From NCBI GenBank assembly GCA_902363445.1, contig CABJAB010000006.1:194778-258777 (forward strand): DNA of 64,000 nucleotides, written 5' to 3'. The position numbers and the translations under genes were made by a program. Under the pieces are notes generated by a model that was given only the letters and a program-made list of their open reading frames with translations, did not search any database and was not told where the DNA came from. Positions 18,644 to 27,473 of the stretch are shown piece after piece. Origin of the DNA: Lachnospiraceae bacterium (lineage in GTDB: Bacteria; Bacillota; Clostridia; Lachnospirales; Lachnospiraceae). Position 1 is the stretch's first letter. Every line of letters starts with the position of its first letter.

Positions 18644-19456
18644 TCATTCTGCGTTCAGAATAGCCTCCGTCATCTGAACCGCCCTTTTATTCGCCTTCAC
18701 ATCGTGGACGCGCACAAAGGCGCAGCCCTTCATGACGCCCATGACTGTAGTCGCCAAAGTCCCCTCCAGCCGTTCTGAAGCCGGCAGATCCAGCGTAAGC
18801 CCGATCATGGACTTTCTGGATGTCCCCAAAAGCACGGGATATCCCAGTCTCACCAATATCTCCAGATGATTCATAAGCCTCAGATTGTGCTCATAAGTCT
18901 TTCCAAAACCGATGCCGGGATCCAGGATGATCTTATTATCCGCCGCCCCCGCTTTTTTCACGATCGCCGCCGATTCTCTCAGATCGTCCGCCACTTCCTC
19001 CAGATAATGCTCGTATACCGGTTCCTTCCGGTTGTGCATCAGACAGCAGCAGACTCCGTACTTCGCGATCACCCCGGCCATCTTTTCATCGTATCTGCAT
19101 CCCCAAATATCGTTGATCAGACAGGCGCCGGCTTTGACCGCCGCCTCTGCCACCCCGCTTTTATACGTATCAATGGAAATCGGCGTTTCAAACCGTTCCT
19201 TCACAGCCTCAATGACCGGAAGGACCCGTTCCATTTCTTCTTCGTCGGGAAGTACCGCGCCATATCCCGGCCTGGTGGATTCTCCGCCTATGTCAATGAT
19301 ATCCGCCCCCTCTGAGAGCATGTCCTCCGCATGTTTAAGCGCCGCGTCCAGACGGTTCCATTTTCCTCCGTCTGAAAATGAATCCGGCGTGACATTCAGG
19401 ATTCCCATAATATACGTGTGCTTTCCAATCTCAAACTCTCTGTCTCCGATTTTCAT
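18644..19456 (-). CDS. folP: Dihydropteroate synthase
   Basis: A 270-residue TIM-barrel enzyme that joins p-aminobenzoate to the pterin pyrophosphate; it is the sulfonamide target. Signatures are GILNVTPDSFSDGG at the N-terminus, DIIDIGGESTRPG, and the pterin-binding DPGIGFGKTYEHN. It is preceded by AAAGGTGA. It follows the HD-domain gene by 18 bp and precedes folBK. Confidence 0.96.
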   Translation of the reverse strand: MKIGDREFEIGKHTYIMGILNVTPDSFSDGGKWNRLDAALKHAEDMLSEGADIIDIGGESTRPGYGAVLPDEEEMERVLPVIEAVKERFETPISIDTYKSGVAEAAVKAGACLINDIWGCRYDEKMAGVIAKYGVCCCLMHNRKEPVYEHYLEEVADDLRESAAIVKKAGAADNKIILDPGIGFGKTYEHNLRLMNHLEILVRLGYPVLLGTSRKSMIGLTLDLPASERLEGTLATTVMGVMKGCAFVRVHDVKANKRAVQMTEAILNAE

Positions 19457-19474
19457 GCTGTCACCTTTCCGCCC

Positions 19475-19957
19475 CTATCGTTTGATATCAAAGTTTTTCT
19501 TTTCCAGAGGCCAGTTGCAGGACGCCTGTACTTTACAGGCAAAACAGGCCCTGGATTTCTTGTCCGCCGCATACAAAAGCCTGGCGAGAGGCCGTTCCTC
19601 CGCTTCACTTTTGGAACGGTGCCGCCCGATGGCCTCCAGGATCTCCGCAGTCTCGTCTTCGTCAAAGCCGCAGTCCTTTAAAACAGTCTCCGCCAGCAGC
19701 GCGCCTGCCCGGTCATGGGGGATCCCCGTCTCATACTGGCTTGCCCGTCCGATGTCATGGAGAAGGGCAGCCGCATATATCATGTCCTTCCTGACCGGGA
19801 GCTCTTCTTCCAGCGCCGTGATATACGCCACCCGCGCCACGTTCAGCAGGTGGTCGATATCGTGGCGGCAGTACACCCTGTCCCGCTCCAGGCGGGACAG
19901 CTTCTTCAGCTCCCGGATGAAGGTCTCGTGCTGAATGATCTGATTCACTCGTTCCAT
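19475..19957 (-). CDS. HD-domain phosphohydrolase of the folate gene cluster
   Basis: A 160-residue HD-superfamily metal hydrolase. Ligands visible are His32/His36, the His67-Asp68 pair in LLHDIGR, His81-Asp82 and Asp132. A C-terminal Cys cluster (138, 141, 147) may bind metal. HD proteins usually remove phosphates from nucleotides or related compounds. It lies between folE and folP. The step that dephosphorylates dihydroneopterin triphosphate lacks an obvious enzyme here, so this gene is a candidate, by inference only. The ribosome site is weak, and a -10 element lies 36 bp upstream. Confidence 0.7.
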   Translation of the reverse strand: MERVNQIIQHETFIRELKKLSRLERDRVYCRHDIDHLLNVARVAYITALEEELPVRKDMIYAAALLHDIGRASQYETGIPHDRAGALLAETVLKDCGFDEDETAEILEAIGRHRSKSEAEERPLARLLYAADKKSRACFACKVQASCNWPLEKKNFDIKR

Positions 19958-19992
19958 AATCTGCCCATGCCTTTCTACGCATAATCAGAGTA

Positions 19993-19998
19993 ATTATA
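19993..19998 (-). promoter_or_regulatory. -10 element of a possible internal promoter for HD-folP-folBK-pheA
   Basis: A perfect TATAAT on the minus strand lies 36 bp before the HD gene, with only a weak T-rich -35. It follows a terminator-like hairpin after folE, which supports a separate unit. Confidence 0.45.
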
Positions 19999-20017
19999 GC
20001 ATAGATAAAAACAAAAT

Positions 20018-20076
20018 AAAAGCCCTCCGCCGGCGCATAAAGGAGCAAAAGCTCCCTGCCAGACAGCAAGGCTTTT
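20018..20076 (-). terminator. Terminator-like hairpin after folE
   Basis: AAAAGCC and GGCTTTT pair at the base, with an inner GGAGC-AAAA-GCTCC hairpin. It lies in the 153-bp gap between folE and the HD gene, and its minus-strand 3' side is T-rich. Confidence 0.55.
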
Positions 20077-20110
20077 TAACAGACCGGAAACAGTCTTATC
20101 CGGCTTTTGA

Positions 20111-20665
20111 TCAGCGTATCATAGAAAATACCCGTTCGCAGAGAGCCGGATCTTCTTTGAATGCACCGCGGCAGACATAGGTCATGGTCTGCGCGCCCGG
20201 CTTCCGGATTCCCCGCATAGTCATGCACATATGCTCGGCCTCGATGACGACCATAGAACCCTTGGGCTTCAGATATGTCATGAGGGCGTCGGCAATCTGC
20301 GCCGTCAGCTGCTCCTGAATCTGAGGCCTCCTGGCAAATGCGTCCACCGTGCGGGCCAGCTTGCTGAGGCCTACCACGCGGCCGTCGGGTACATAGGCCA
20401 CATGGGCTTTGCCGTAAAAAGGCAGCAGATGATGTTCACACATGGAGTAAAGGGCAATGTCCTTTTCCAGTACGATCTCATTGCTGGACGCCGGAAACGT
20501 CTTGGAAAGATGCACCGCCACCTCTTCATCGGTACCGCCGTATATCTCCTCGCACATCCGTGCGATCCTGTCCGGGGTCCCGATCAGGCCCTCACGGTTG
20601 ATGTCCTCTCCCAGGCCCTCCAGCATAAGACGGACAGCCGCTTCGATTTTCTCTCTATCAATCAT
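20111..20665 (-). CDS. folE: GTP cyclohydrolase I
   Basis: A 184-residue homodecameric enzyme converting GTP to 7,8-dihydroneopterin triphosphate, the first folate step. Zn-binding [15 protein letters not shown] and [12 protein letters not shown] are all present, with [12 protein letters not shown] near the end. The ATG follows AAAGGAGAATATCC and overlaps the folC stop by 8 bp. Confidence 0.96.
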   Translation of the reverse strand: MIDREKIEAAVRLMLEGLGEDINREGLIGTPDRIARMCEEIYGGTDEEVAVHLSKTFPASSNEIVLEKDIALYSMCEHHLLPFYGKAHVAYVPDGRVVGLSKLARTVDAFARRPQIQEQLTAQIADALMTYLKPKGSMVVIEAEHMCMTMRGIRKPGAQTMTYVCRGAFKEDPALCERVFSMIR

Positions 20666-21968
20666 GGATATTCTCCTTTAAGGCATTTGACAGTTCTCCC
20701 AGATAGGACAAGGATCCGAATGCCAGAATCACATCCTCTTCCCCTGCCCAGCTCAGGCTGTCTTTCACAGCCTTTGAAAGGCTTCCCTTCGCTTCCACCG
20801 TTCCGTGGAAGCCGACAGCATCCGCCTGCCCTTCGATATAGGCCTTCAGCGTCTCTGCCGGAAGGGCTCTGGGACTTCCCGGTGTCACTGTATAGATCCG
20901 CTCCGCCAAGGGCGCGGTGATTGCTGTGATCTCCCGGTAATCCTTATCTGCCAATATCCCCATTATATATAAAATTCTTCTGTTTGTAAAATACAAGTTT
21001 ATGGAATCCCTGAGTCTCTGTGCCGCCTCCGGATTATGCGCTCCGTCGATCACAAATACCGGCTTGTCCAGAAGCTTTTGGAACCTGCCCGGCCATACCA
21101 CCGACGCCATACCCTCGTAAACCGCGCTCACTTCAATATCATAGCCCAATTCCTTAAGAATTTCAACCACTTCGAGAGCCGTACTTGCATTAATCACCTG
21201 ATATGCTCCAAGAAGAGGGATTTTCACCCCGCGGTAGGGACCGTAATCAAAGACTGTCCCATCCGCCCCTGCCTCCACGATCTTTACTGTTTTCGGGCGG
21301 GATATCCTCAGAGGGGACCCCTTTTTCCTGCATATCCCGCGGATGACCTCCGTCACCGTACTGCTCTGTCCGCAGAGGACCGCCGGACGCCCCTGCTTGA
21401 TGATGCCGCCCTTCACCCGGGTGATCTCCTCCAGGGTATTCCCCAGGAACTTCATATGGTCCATACTGACCGACGTGATCACGCTGCAAACTGTGGTCTT
21501 CACCACATTGGTGGCGTCCGTCTCTCCTCCCATGCCGGTCTCCAGCGCCACAAGCTCACAGTCCTGTTCGCGGAAGTAAAGGAAGCTCACAGCCGTCTCT
21601 ATCTCAAATGCCGTCGGACAGGAAAGCCCGTCCGCTTCCATGGAATCGGCCGCCGTCCGGACCTCCGTCATCAGGCGCGCCACGTCGGTCTCCGCTATGG
21701 GCACGCCGTTTATCTGGATCTTCTCACAATAGGAAAAGACAGAAGGGGAATTGTACCGCCCCACACGGTAGCCGGCCGCCCTGCATACCGACGCGATAAA
21801 GGCCAGAGTAGATCCCTTTCCGTTAGTTCCCGCTATATGGATAAAAGACAGATCATCCTGTGGGTCCCCCAGACGGGAAAGAAGTTCTCTCATGGAGGAA
21901 AGTCCCAGAACAATATTTTTTTTCTTTGTGACTTGATCGATATAGTCAATCGCTTCCGTATAGTCCAT
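20658..21968 (-). CDS. folC: Folylpolyglutamate synthase / dihydrofolate synthase
   Basis: A 436-residue Mur-ligase-like enzyme that adds glutamate to dihydropteroate and folates. The ATP loop is [15 protein letters not shown], followed by [14 protein letters not shown] and [12 protein letters not shown]. It is the first gene of the fol run. No tetrahydrofolate riboswitch is recognisable in the 150 bp upstream. A purine-rich GGGGAGCAGAGAG precedes the ATG. Confidence 0.95.
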   Translation of the reverse strand: MDYTEAIDYIDQVTKKKNIVLGLSSMRELLSRLGDPQDDLSFIHIAGTNGKGSTLAFIASVCRAAGYRVGRYNSPSVFSYCEKIQINGVPIAETDVARLMTEVRTAADSMEADGLSCPTAFEIETAVSFLYFREQDCELVALETGMGGETDATNVVKTTVCSVITSVSMDHMKFLGNTLEEITRVKGGIIKQGRPAVLCGQSSTVTEVIRGICRKKGSPLRISRPKTVKIVEAGADGTVFDYGPYRGVKIPLLGAYQVINASTALEVVEILKELGYDIEVSAVYEGMASVVWPGRFQKLLDKPVFVIDGAHNPEAAQRLRDSINLYFTNRRILYIMGILADKDYREITAITAPLAERIYTVTPGSPRALPAETLKAYIEGQADAVGFHGTVEAKGSLSKAVKDSLSWAGEEDVILAFGSLSYLGELSNALKENIHD

Positions 21969-22119
21969 CGCGCTCTCTGCTCCCCGGATGTCCGTTCGTC
22001 CATGTATTAATTGTCATCCATCATTTTATACTATCACGTTTCTCGCCAAAATCAACCTTTCCCGAAGGAAAACCGCTTTTTTCCTGTATATTTTTTTATA
22101 CTTTTCTCATACTAACCCC

Positions 22120-22545
22120 ATGGAAAACAACTTTATCAAATGCGGTCTGGCAGGCTGGACCGCCGAGCTATGTTTCAGCAGCCTGGTGTCCCGCACGAAA
22201 GGGCATGACAAGCGTATGATCGGACAGACCTCTCTCTTTATGTTCCCAATCTACGGTATGGCCGCAGCCATCAGCCCGATCAGCCGCACCCTCTGCTCTC
22301 ACAGCGATCTGCTGAGCAAGAGCCCTCTCTGCCGCGGCGGAATCTATACCGGATTGATCTTCGTCACCGAATACTGCACGGGCTGGCTTCTGCGGAAGGT
22401 CGGACGCTGTCCCTGGGATTACAGCGGCGCCAAGCTCAACGTGGATGGCCTCATCCGCCTGGATTTCGCACCATTCTGGTTCGCCCTGGGGCTGTTCTTT
22501 GAAAAATACACCTGTCCAGGCAAAAAAACTGCTCTCTTGAAGTGA
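22120..22545 (+). CDS. Membrane protein of the PF06541 family (putative ABC-transporter type IV)
   Basis: A 141-residue integral membrane protein with three to four hydrophobic helices. The pattern GWTAELCFSS, FPIYGMAAAI, YTGLIFVTEYCTGWLLR and CPWDYS is characteristic of this Firmicutes family of unknown function. The ATG at 22120 has no clear ribosome site, so the exact start is uncertain. It stands alone and ends at a strong shared terminator. Confidence 0.75.
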   Translation: MENNFIKCGLAGWTAELCFSSLVSRTKGHDKRMIGQTSLFMFPIYGMAAAISPISRTLCSHSDLLSKSPLCRGGIYTGLIFVTEYCTGWLLRKVGRCPWDYSGAKLNVDGLIRLDFAPFWFALGLFFEKYTCPGKKTALLK

Positions 22546-22578
22546 AAAGGATGTGCCGCACAAACGGCACATCCTTTT
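22545..22578. terminator. Strong bidirectional terminator
   Basis: A perfect 14-bp stem (AAAAGGATGTGCCG with its complement) and a 6-nt loop lie between the converging PF06541 and SDR genes. A-run and T-run flanks allow use in both directions. Confidence 0.9.
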
Positions 22579-22604
22579 CCAATGGGTATATTGAAACAAT
22601 GACT

Positions 22605-23372
22605 TTAGAAGCAGGTATAAGCGCCGTCCACGATTGCATCGCTTCCGTTGGTATAACCGGAGGCGTCGCTGGCCAAATACAGTACGGCGGGAACCAGTTC
22701 TTCGGGCTTGCCCATGCGGTGCATCGGCATCAGGGGCAGCCACGCATCCTTAAGCTCCTGAGGGGTGTCCACAGACATGGGAGTCGCGATATATCCGGGG
22801 CTCAGGCTGTTCACACGGATACCATACTCCGCCCACTCAAGAGCCAGAGAACGGGTCATGTGCATAACGCCGGCCTTGGAAGCATTATAAGAGCACTGCC
22901 ACTGGGGAATGTTGGCAATGGTTCCGGACATGGAAGCCATATTGATGATGCTTCCGTGAATGCCGTTGTCTGCCATGATCTTTCCAACGGCGCGGGCCAT
23001 GATATATTCGCCGGTCAGGTTCACGTCGATCACTTCTCTCCAGTCTTCGATGGAAGCCTCAAAGGTCCCCTGGTGCTTGCAGATCCCGGCGTTGTTGAAC
23101 AGCACGTCGATGTGTCCGGATTTTTTCATGATCTCAGCCAAAGCTGCGTCCACATCGGCCTCTTTTGTCACATCAGCCCTGACGAAATAGCATTTTCCGC
23201 CCTCCGCAGCGATCTTCTCAACCGTTTCATCCGCGTTGCTTCGCGCAATGATGACTACCTCCGCTCCTGCCTTTGCCAGACCGATGGCAACGGTCTGTCC
23301 GATTCCCCGGCCGCCGCCGGTCACGATGGCAACTTTTCCTGTCAGTCCAAATACTTCATCCAAATAACTCAT
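22605..23372 (-). CDS. Short-chain dehydrogenase/reductase, probably polyol or sugar active
   Basis: A 255-residue classical SDR. The cofactor loop is TGGGRGIG, followed by NNAG, catalytic Ser in NMASMSG and the YNASK active-site motif, with PGYIATPM after it. The enzyme is cytosolic and tetrameric in relatives. The N-terminal region FGLTGKVAIVTGG resembles sorbose or xylulose reductases. It lies 50 bp after a zinc-dependent polyol dehydrogenase and a ROK regulator, so a two-step polyol oxidation path is likely by context. The C-terminal half (HRMGKPEELVPAV) is normal. Confidence 0.88.
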   Translation of the reverse strand: MSYLDEVFGLTGKVAIVTGGGRGIGQTVAIGLAKAGAEVVIIARSNADETVEKIAAEGGKCYFVRADVTKEADVDAALAEIMKKSGHIDVLFNNAGICKHQGTFEASIEDWREVIDVNLTGEYIMARAVGKIMADNGIHGSIINMASMSGTIANIPQWQCSYNASKAGVMHMTRSLALEWAEYGIRVNSLSPGYIATPMSVDTPQELKDAWLPLMPMHRMGKPEELVPAVLYLASDASGYTNGSDAIVDGAYTCF

Positions 23373-23422
23373 ATCGTTCTCCTTTTCCTTCTGTTATATG
23401 TTCACACGGTTTCATACTTTCG

Positions 23423-24481
23423 TCATTCTGCTTCTTTGTTGATCTTAATGACGCCCTTTACGATCTCCGCCTTATTGTTGATACTGTAATCCATCCCCTT
23501 CTGCACGTCGTCCAGATTGAAGACATCAGTCACAATACCTTTCAGGTTCACTTTTCCCTCAGCAACCGCTTCAATCGCCATGGGATAGATGTGGCGGTAA
23601 CGGAATACCGTCTTGAATGTAAGCTCTTTATCCAAGGCCAGGCTGATGGGCAGCGTCAGCTCTCCGCTCTTGGAATACCCCACCAGCACGATGGTCGCGC
23701 CTTTTTTCGTAAATTCAATAGCCTGTCTGGTGGTGATCTCCGTCCCGGCCGTCTCGATCACGAGATCGCATCCCTTGCCGCCGGTGAGACGTTTCACTTC
23801 TTCGACCACATTCTGTTCTTTTCCGTTTATCACTCCGGTCGCTCCCAGCTCCATAGCCTTTTCCAGACGTTTTTCCATGATGTCCACCACATACACCTTG
23901 GACACTCCCATGGCTTTCAGCGCCATCATGGAAACCAGGCCAATGCAGCCTGAGCCTGTCACGACCGCTGTCTGTCCGGCATGAGCGCCGCCCTGCTGCG
24001 CCGCATGGAAGCCGACCGCCAGAGGCTCGATCAGGGCTCCCTCCAGGGTGCTCACATTTTCCGGAAGCTTGAAACAAAGATCCGCTTCATGGGCCACATA
24101 CTCCTGGAACACGCCGTCCACCGGCGGAGTCGCAAAAAAGACCACATCCGGGCAAAGATTATATTTTCCCTCTCTGCAGAACTCGCAGTGTCCGCAGGTC
24201 TTTCCAGGCTCCAGAGCAACCCTGTCTCCAACCTTCAGATGCTTTACATCAGCTCCCACCTCCACTACGACGCCGCCGGGCTCGTGTCCCAGCACAAAGG
24301 GAGGCTCTACTATATAATCACCAATGCGGCCGGTCTCATAATAGTGGAGATCGGAACCGCAGATTCCTACGTAATCCAGCTTTACCAGCACCTCGTCCGC
24401 TTTCGGCGCGGGGATGTCCCGTTCGGTGAACCCCATCTTTCCGATGCCTTCCATGACTGCTACTTTCATTTTGCCTTCCAT
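23423..24481 (-). CDS. Zn-dependent polyol dehydrogenase (sorbitol/xylitol dehydrogenase type)
   Basis: A 352-residue medium-chain dehydrogenase. Catalytic-zinc residues are seen in GICGSDLHYYE and GHEPGGVV. The structural-zinc loop is CGHCEFCREGKYNLC, and the NAD-binding core is GSGCIGLVSM. Motifs such as FATPPVDGVFQEYV and EPLAVGFHA are typical of sorbitol and xylitol dehydrogenases. The ATG follows GGAGGAGGG. It is the first gene of a pair with the SDR, behind its own promoter and after a ROK regulator gene. Confidence 0.9.
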   Translation of the reverse strand: MEGKMKVAVMEGIGKMGFTERDIPAPKADEVLVKLDYVGICGSDLHYYETGRIGDYIVEPPFVLGHEPGGVVVEVGADVKHLKVGDRVALEPGKTCGHCEFCREGKYNLCPDVVFFATPPVDGVFQEYVAHEADLCFKLPENVSTLEGALIEPLAVGFHAAQQGGAHAGQTAVVTGSGCIGLVSMMALKAMGVSKVYVVDIMEKRLEKAMELGATGVINGKEQNVVEEVKRLTGGKGCDLVIETAGTEITTRQAIEFTKKGATIVLVGYSKSGELTLPISLALDKELTFKTVFRYRHIYPMAIEAVAEGKVNLKGIVTDVFNLDDVQKGMDYSINNKAEIVKGVIKINKEAE

Positions 24482-24547
24482 GGCTTACCCTCCTCCATTC
24501 GTGGATGCCAATCTGTTCCCAATGCAAATACTTTCATAAAGCCTTTT

Positions 24548-24590
24548 ATCTAAGTGAGTATATTATCCCACTATCCCCTTAGATTGTCAA
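24548..24590 (-). promoter_or_regulatory. Promoter and inverted repeat upstream of the polyol dehydrogenase operon
   Basis: On the minus strand TTGACA (24585-24590), a 17-bp spacer and GATAAT (24562-24567) form a good promoter. The arms ATCTAAG (24548-24554) and CTTAGAT (24578-24584) form an inverted repeat that brackets it. This is a plausible operator for the adjacent ROK regulator. Confidence 0.6.
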
Positions 24591-24645
24591 TACCTCTCCG
24601 GCAGATTCCGAAAAAAATCATGCTTTTTTCACTACAGCGCCGTCA

Positions 24646-25764
24646 CTACAAGGAGTCAAAATATTCCTCTACAAACCGGATCCCGGCTCCGATAGCAGCC
24701 GCCTCATGCTTATACCGTCCGGTCCTGACATAGTTCTGATCCGACTCAAATATCTGGTACTCCAGGATATTGTCCTCCAACGCCCCCAGGTACCGGTCCA
24801 TATAGCCTCCTACATAACCTCCCAGGATCACGTCACAGTCAAAAGCCATCCGCAGGTTGGTGATGGCGATCGCCAGATATCCCAGATAATCTCTCCAGGC
24901 CGCCTGATACACCGGATTCTCATGTTCCAGGCCCTGAAAGAAAGCGTCCAGATCCTCTCCGGCCCACTTGGCCAGCGCCCTCGCGGAACAGTAGGAATCC
25001 ATACAGCCCTTTTTCCCGCAGTAGCAGGGCGTCCCGCCCGGTACCAGGATCATATGGCCGAACTCCGCGCTCCGGAAATGCCCTCCCTTATAAATGTCTC
25101 CGTTTATATAGATCGCCCCGCCCACCGTATTGCTCAGAGACAAGTATATGGTATTCTGCCCGATTCCCCGCAGCTCCGCATAAGCCGCGCTGTTGGCGTC
25201 ATTCCGGAAGCTGGTCTCATAGGGAATATACGCTGACACCTTGCCTAAGTCGAACTCCTCCAGTCTCAGCACATGGGACTGGGTCATCCATCTGCGCTCC
25301 TCATCCACGATACCGGGAATCGAAATCCCTACCCCCAAGATCCGTTTTCTGTCTGCCCGGCAGGCATCCAGGAATTCCTCCAGTCGGCTTCCCAGTTCCC
25401 TGTAATAGTCATCCCCGTCCTCAAACGCAGACCGCAGCCTTTTTTTATACCGCACCTGTCCGCTGACATCCAGAAGCACGAAGCTTATGTGATTCCTGGT
25501 GATATCAAGCCCTACCGAGTACCGGATATCCGCGGCAATAGACAAAGCCTTCGCTTTCCTGCCGCCGGTAGATTCATATTCTCCCGCTTCAACAAGAACG
25601 CCTTCTTTAGAAAGCTCCTTCACCCGCTGCAGCACCGTGGGCATGGAAAAGCCCAGGTCGGCGGCGATTTCCTGCTTGGACGCTTCCCCGTGATGATAAA
25701 TATATTTCGCAATTTTTATTTTATTCAGCCGCTTAGTTTCGGCGTTGCTGATTTTCTGTTCCAT
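24646..25764 (-). CDS. ROK-family transcriptional regulator (NagC/XylR type)
   Basis: A 372-residue repressor with an N-terminal winged helix (KYIYHHGEASKQEIAADLG, then SMPTVLQRVKEL) and a C-terminal ROK sugar-kinase-like domain. It contains VGLDITRNHIS, the RNDANSAAYAE loop and the zinc site CYCGKKGCMDSYC. ROK repressors sense a sugar or its phosphate. It lies upstream of and on the same strand as the polyol dehydrogenase operon, so it probably controls it. The ATG at 25764 follows a GGAGAAAAGGGG stretch. Confidence 0.9.
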   Translation of the reverse strand: MEQKISNAETKRLNKIKIAKYIYHHGEASKQEIAADLGFSMPTVLQRVKELSKEGVLVEAGEYESTGGRKAKALSIAADIRYSVGLDITRNHISFVLLDVSGQVRYKKRLRSAFEDGDDYYRELGSRLEEFLDACRADRKRILGVGISIPGIVDEERRWMTQSHVLRLEEFDLGKVSAYIPYETSFRNDANSAAYAELRGIGQNTIYLSLSNTVGGAIYINGDIYKGGHFRSAEFGHMILVPGGTPCYCGKKGCMDSYCSARALAKWAGEDLDAFFQGLEHENPVYQAAWRDYLGYLAIAITNLRMAFDCDVILGGYVGGYMDRYLGALEDNILEYQIFESDQNYVRTGRYKHEAAAIGAGIRFVEEYFDSL

Positions 25765-25831
25765 GAAAACCCCTTTTCTCCTGTTCACGTCATATTCCGA
25801 CGCTGTCATTTCCCCTGACGCCTCTGTTTCT

Positions 25832-26605
25832 TCACCCCATGCAGGCGAGCACCTCTTTGTATTTCATATCTCCTCCAAAAAGGTCGAGAGCGCTTCCTAT
25901 GGTCACATCCACATGTCCGCGTCCCAGCTCTTTTACCGCCCGCAGGTCGGAAAAGCTCCCCACTCCTCCCGCATAGGTCACAGGAATCCCGGTAAATCCC
26001 CCCAGCATTGAGAGCAGTTCCCGTTCCACGCCGGATGCCTTTCCTTCCACATCCACAGCATGGATCAAAAACTCATCGCAGCCGGCCGACAGCTGGCTGA
26101 GTATCTCCAGGGTGACTGGAACCTCTGTGAATTTCTGCCACCGGTCCGTCACGATATAATATCTGCCGTCTTTCTTCCGGCAGCTCAGATCCAGGACCAG
26201 CCTTTCTTTTCCAATCACTCTGATCATACGTTCCAGATTCTGTTCCTCCATCCGGCCGTCCCGAAATACAAAGGAAGTAACGATCACATGGGATGCGCCC
26301 AGATTCAGGAATTCCTCCGCGTTCTGGTCGTTTATGCCCCCTCCCAGCTGAAGCCCACCGGGATAGGCGGCCAGCGCTTTTGCGGCCTGACGCTTTGTCA
26401 TCTCGTAATATTCAGATCCGGCAGGATTGAGAAGAATCACATGACCTCCCCGCAGACCGTCCTTTTTATAAAACTCTGCGTAAAATTCCGCATCCTGCTC
26501 TGCCACAAAATTTTCCCTGGCCTGATTCCCCGCATCCTTCAGGCTGCCGCCTATGATCTGCTTTACCTTTCCGTTGTGAATATCAATACAAGGTCTGAAT
26601 CTCAT
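25832..26605 (-). CDS. hisA: HisA-type isomerase, eukaryotic type
   Basis: A 257-residue TIM barrel that matches the HIS6-type phosphoribosylformimino-AICAR-ribotide isomerase of yeast and plants better than the usual bacterial HisA. Key stretches are FRPCIDIHNGKVKQI, LQLGGGIND, LVLDLSCRKKDGRYY, DEFLIHAVDVEG and TIGSALDLFGG. It should act in histidine synthesis, but no other his gene is in the window. The gene sits directly upstream of the ROK regulator. Eukaryotic-type members occur in scattered bacteria, so transfer is possible but not shown. Confidence 0.85.
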   Translation of the reverse strand: MRFRPCIDIHNGKVKQIIGGSLKDAGNQARENFVAEQDAEFYAEFYKKDGLRGGHVILLNPAGSEYYEMTKRQAAKALAAYPGGLQLGGGINDQNAEEFLNLGASHVIVTSFVFRDGRMEEQNLERMIRVIGKERLVLDLSCRKKDGRYYIVTDRWQKFTEVPVTLEILSQLSAGCDEFLIHAVDVEGKASGVERELLSMLGGFTGIPVTYAGGVGSFSDLRAVKELGRGHVDVTIGSALDLFGGDMKYKEVLACMG

Positions 26606-27251
26606 CTCCCTTTCTCCTCTCTAACGTCATTGGACAGACGGTTCTTTATGAAATGATACGAAACACTTTTTTTAACCACTATTAATGAGCTCCGATCAAG
26701 CTCCAGTTAGACACCGGCAGAAGTTCCGGACCGTCTCGATTTCGGTTCGCTGGCGATACAGGGACCGCTTTATCTCTGCTCCGGCAGTACCGCTCACATG
26801 TCGACGGAAGATCCGGATGATTTTCCGTCTCCTGTTCGCTCAGAAACGGAATCGGTATTTCCGTTTCTGCCTCCCTCCGCCTGGGGAACACCGGCCGCTG
26901 TCCTGCGGCGCTCACCTTTAGGCCGGCCCGGAATCTTTCTGCCGGTGCCATTTCTGCCGCACCGTTTCGGATGGCTTCCATTCCTTTGATTCCAGAAAAG
27001 GATTGGATATCCACACGGCCCGCGCGCCTTAAGGCAGCGGGCTGAGCTAGGCCGTCCTGATGGCTTACAAAACAACTGGAAGCTTATTTCGGTGCGGGAG
27101 GAGAAGCAAGAGGAACAATCCGATTCTATCGTAAGGCAAGTGCTGCAAAACCGTTAGCAGGATCTTCCCGGCTGCCAGCGAGCTGCCTGGATGAAAGCGG
27201 ATTTCCTCCTGCCTTTCAATCATACAAAGAAAGCTTGTCTGAAAATATTCA
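26606..27251. other. Gene-free stretch with small inverted repeats
   Basis: No convincing coding sequence is seen. Short open frames on both strands have no ribosome site and no recognisable domain. One clear hairpin is present: AGAAACGGAA (26842-26851) pairs with TTCCGTTTCT (26859-26868). The rest is GC-rich imperfect repeat and looks like decayed or non-coding DNA. Confidence 0.5.
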
Positions 27252-27371
27252 AAGGTATACCCGAGGGCATCCCTTAATTCATGCCCTGTGGACAGGCGCA
27301 CTTCGTGCGTCAAGGTATACCCAAGGGCACCCCTTAATGCATACCCTCCGGGCAGGCGCACTTCGTGCGTC
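27252..27371. repeat. Two tandem 60-bp repeats
   Basis: Two head-to-tail 60-bp units (27252-27311 and 27312-27371) differ at 7 positions, and a third copy begins AAGGTATG. Each unit contains a small CGCAC-TTC-GTGCG hairpin and ends in the same 16 bases. The minus-strand frame gives a 20-residue repeat, but no start signal supports a protein. Confidence 0.85.
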
Positions 27372-27388
27372 AAGGTATGTTATAAAAA

Positions 27389-27412
27389 GCCGGAGGTGTC
27401 TGCACCTCCGGC
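27389..27412 (-). terminator. Terminator after ribU
   Basis: A perfect 10-bp stem GCCGGAGGTG / CACCTCCGGC with a 4-nt loop is followed on the minus strand by TTTTTATA. It lies 60 bp after the ribU stop. Confidence 0.85.
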
Positions 27413-27473
27413 CTGATTCTCCATGTACAGCCTCCTGCCCTCTGTCAGCAGGATCTCTGTCCTTCTATCCGCA

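Noticed and set aside
21969..22119. Tetrahydrofolate riboswitch before folC
   Set aside because: No conserved aptamer segments could be matched on the minus strand.
27252..27371. Short CRISPR-like array
   Set aside because: The units are contiguous without spacers, there are only two, and no cas gene is present.
26682..27373. Two open frames (about 110 and 102 residues) on the minus strand in the ribU-hisA gap
   Set aside because: No ribosome site; one simply translates the tandem 60-bp repeat. Treated as repeat DNA.
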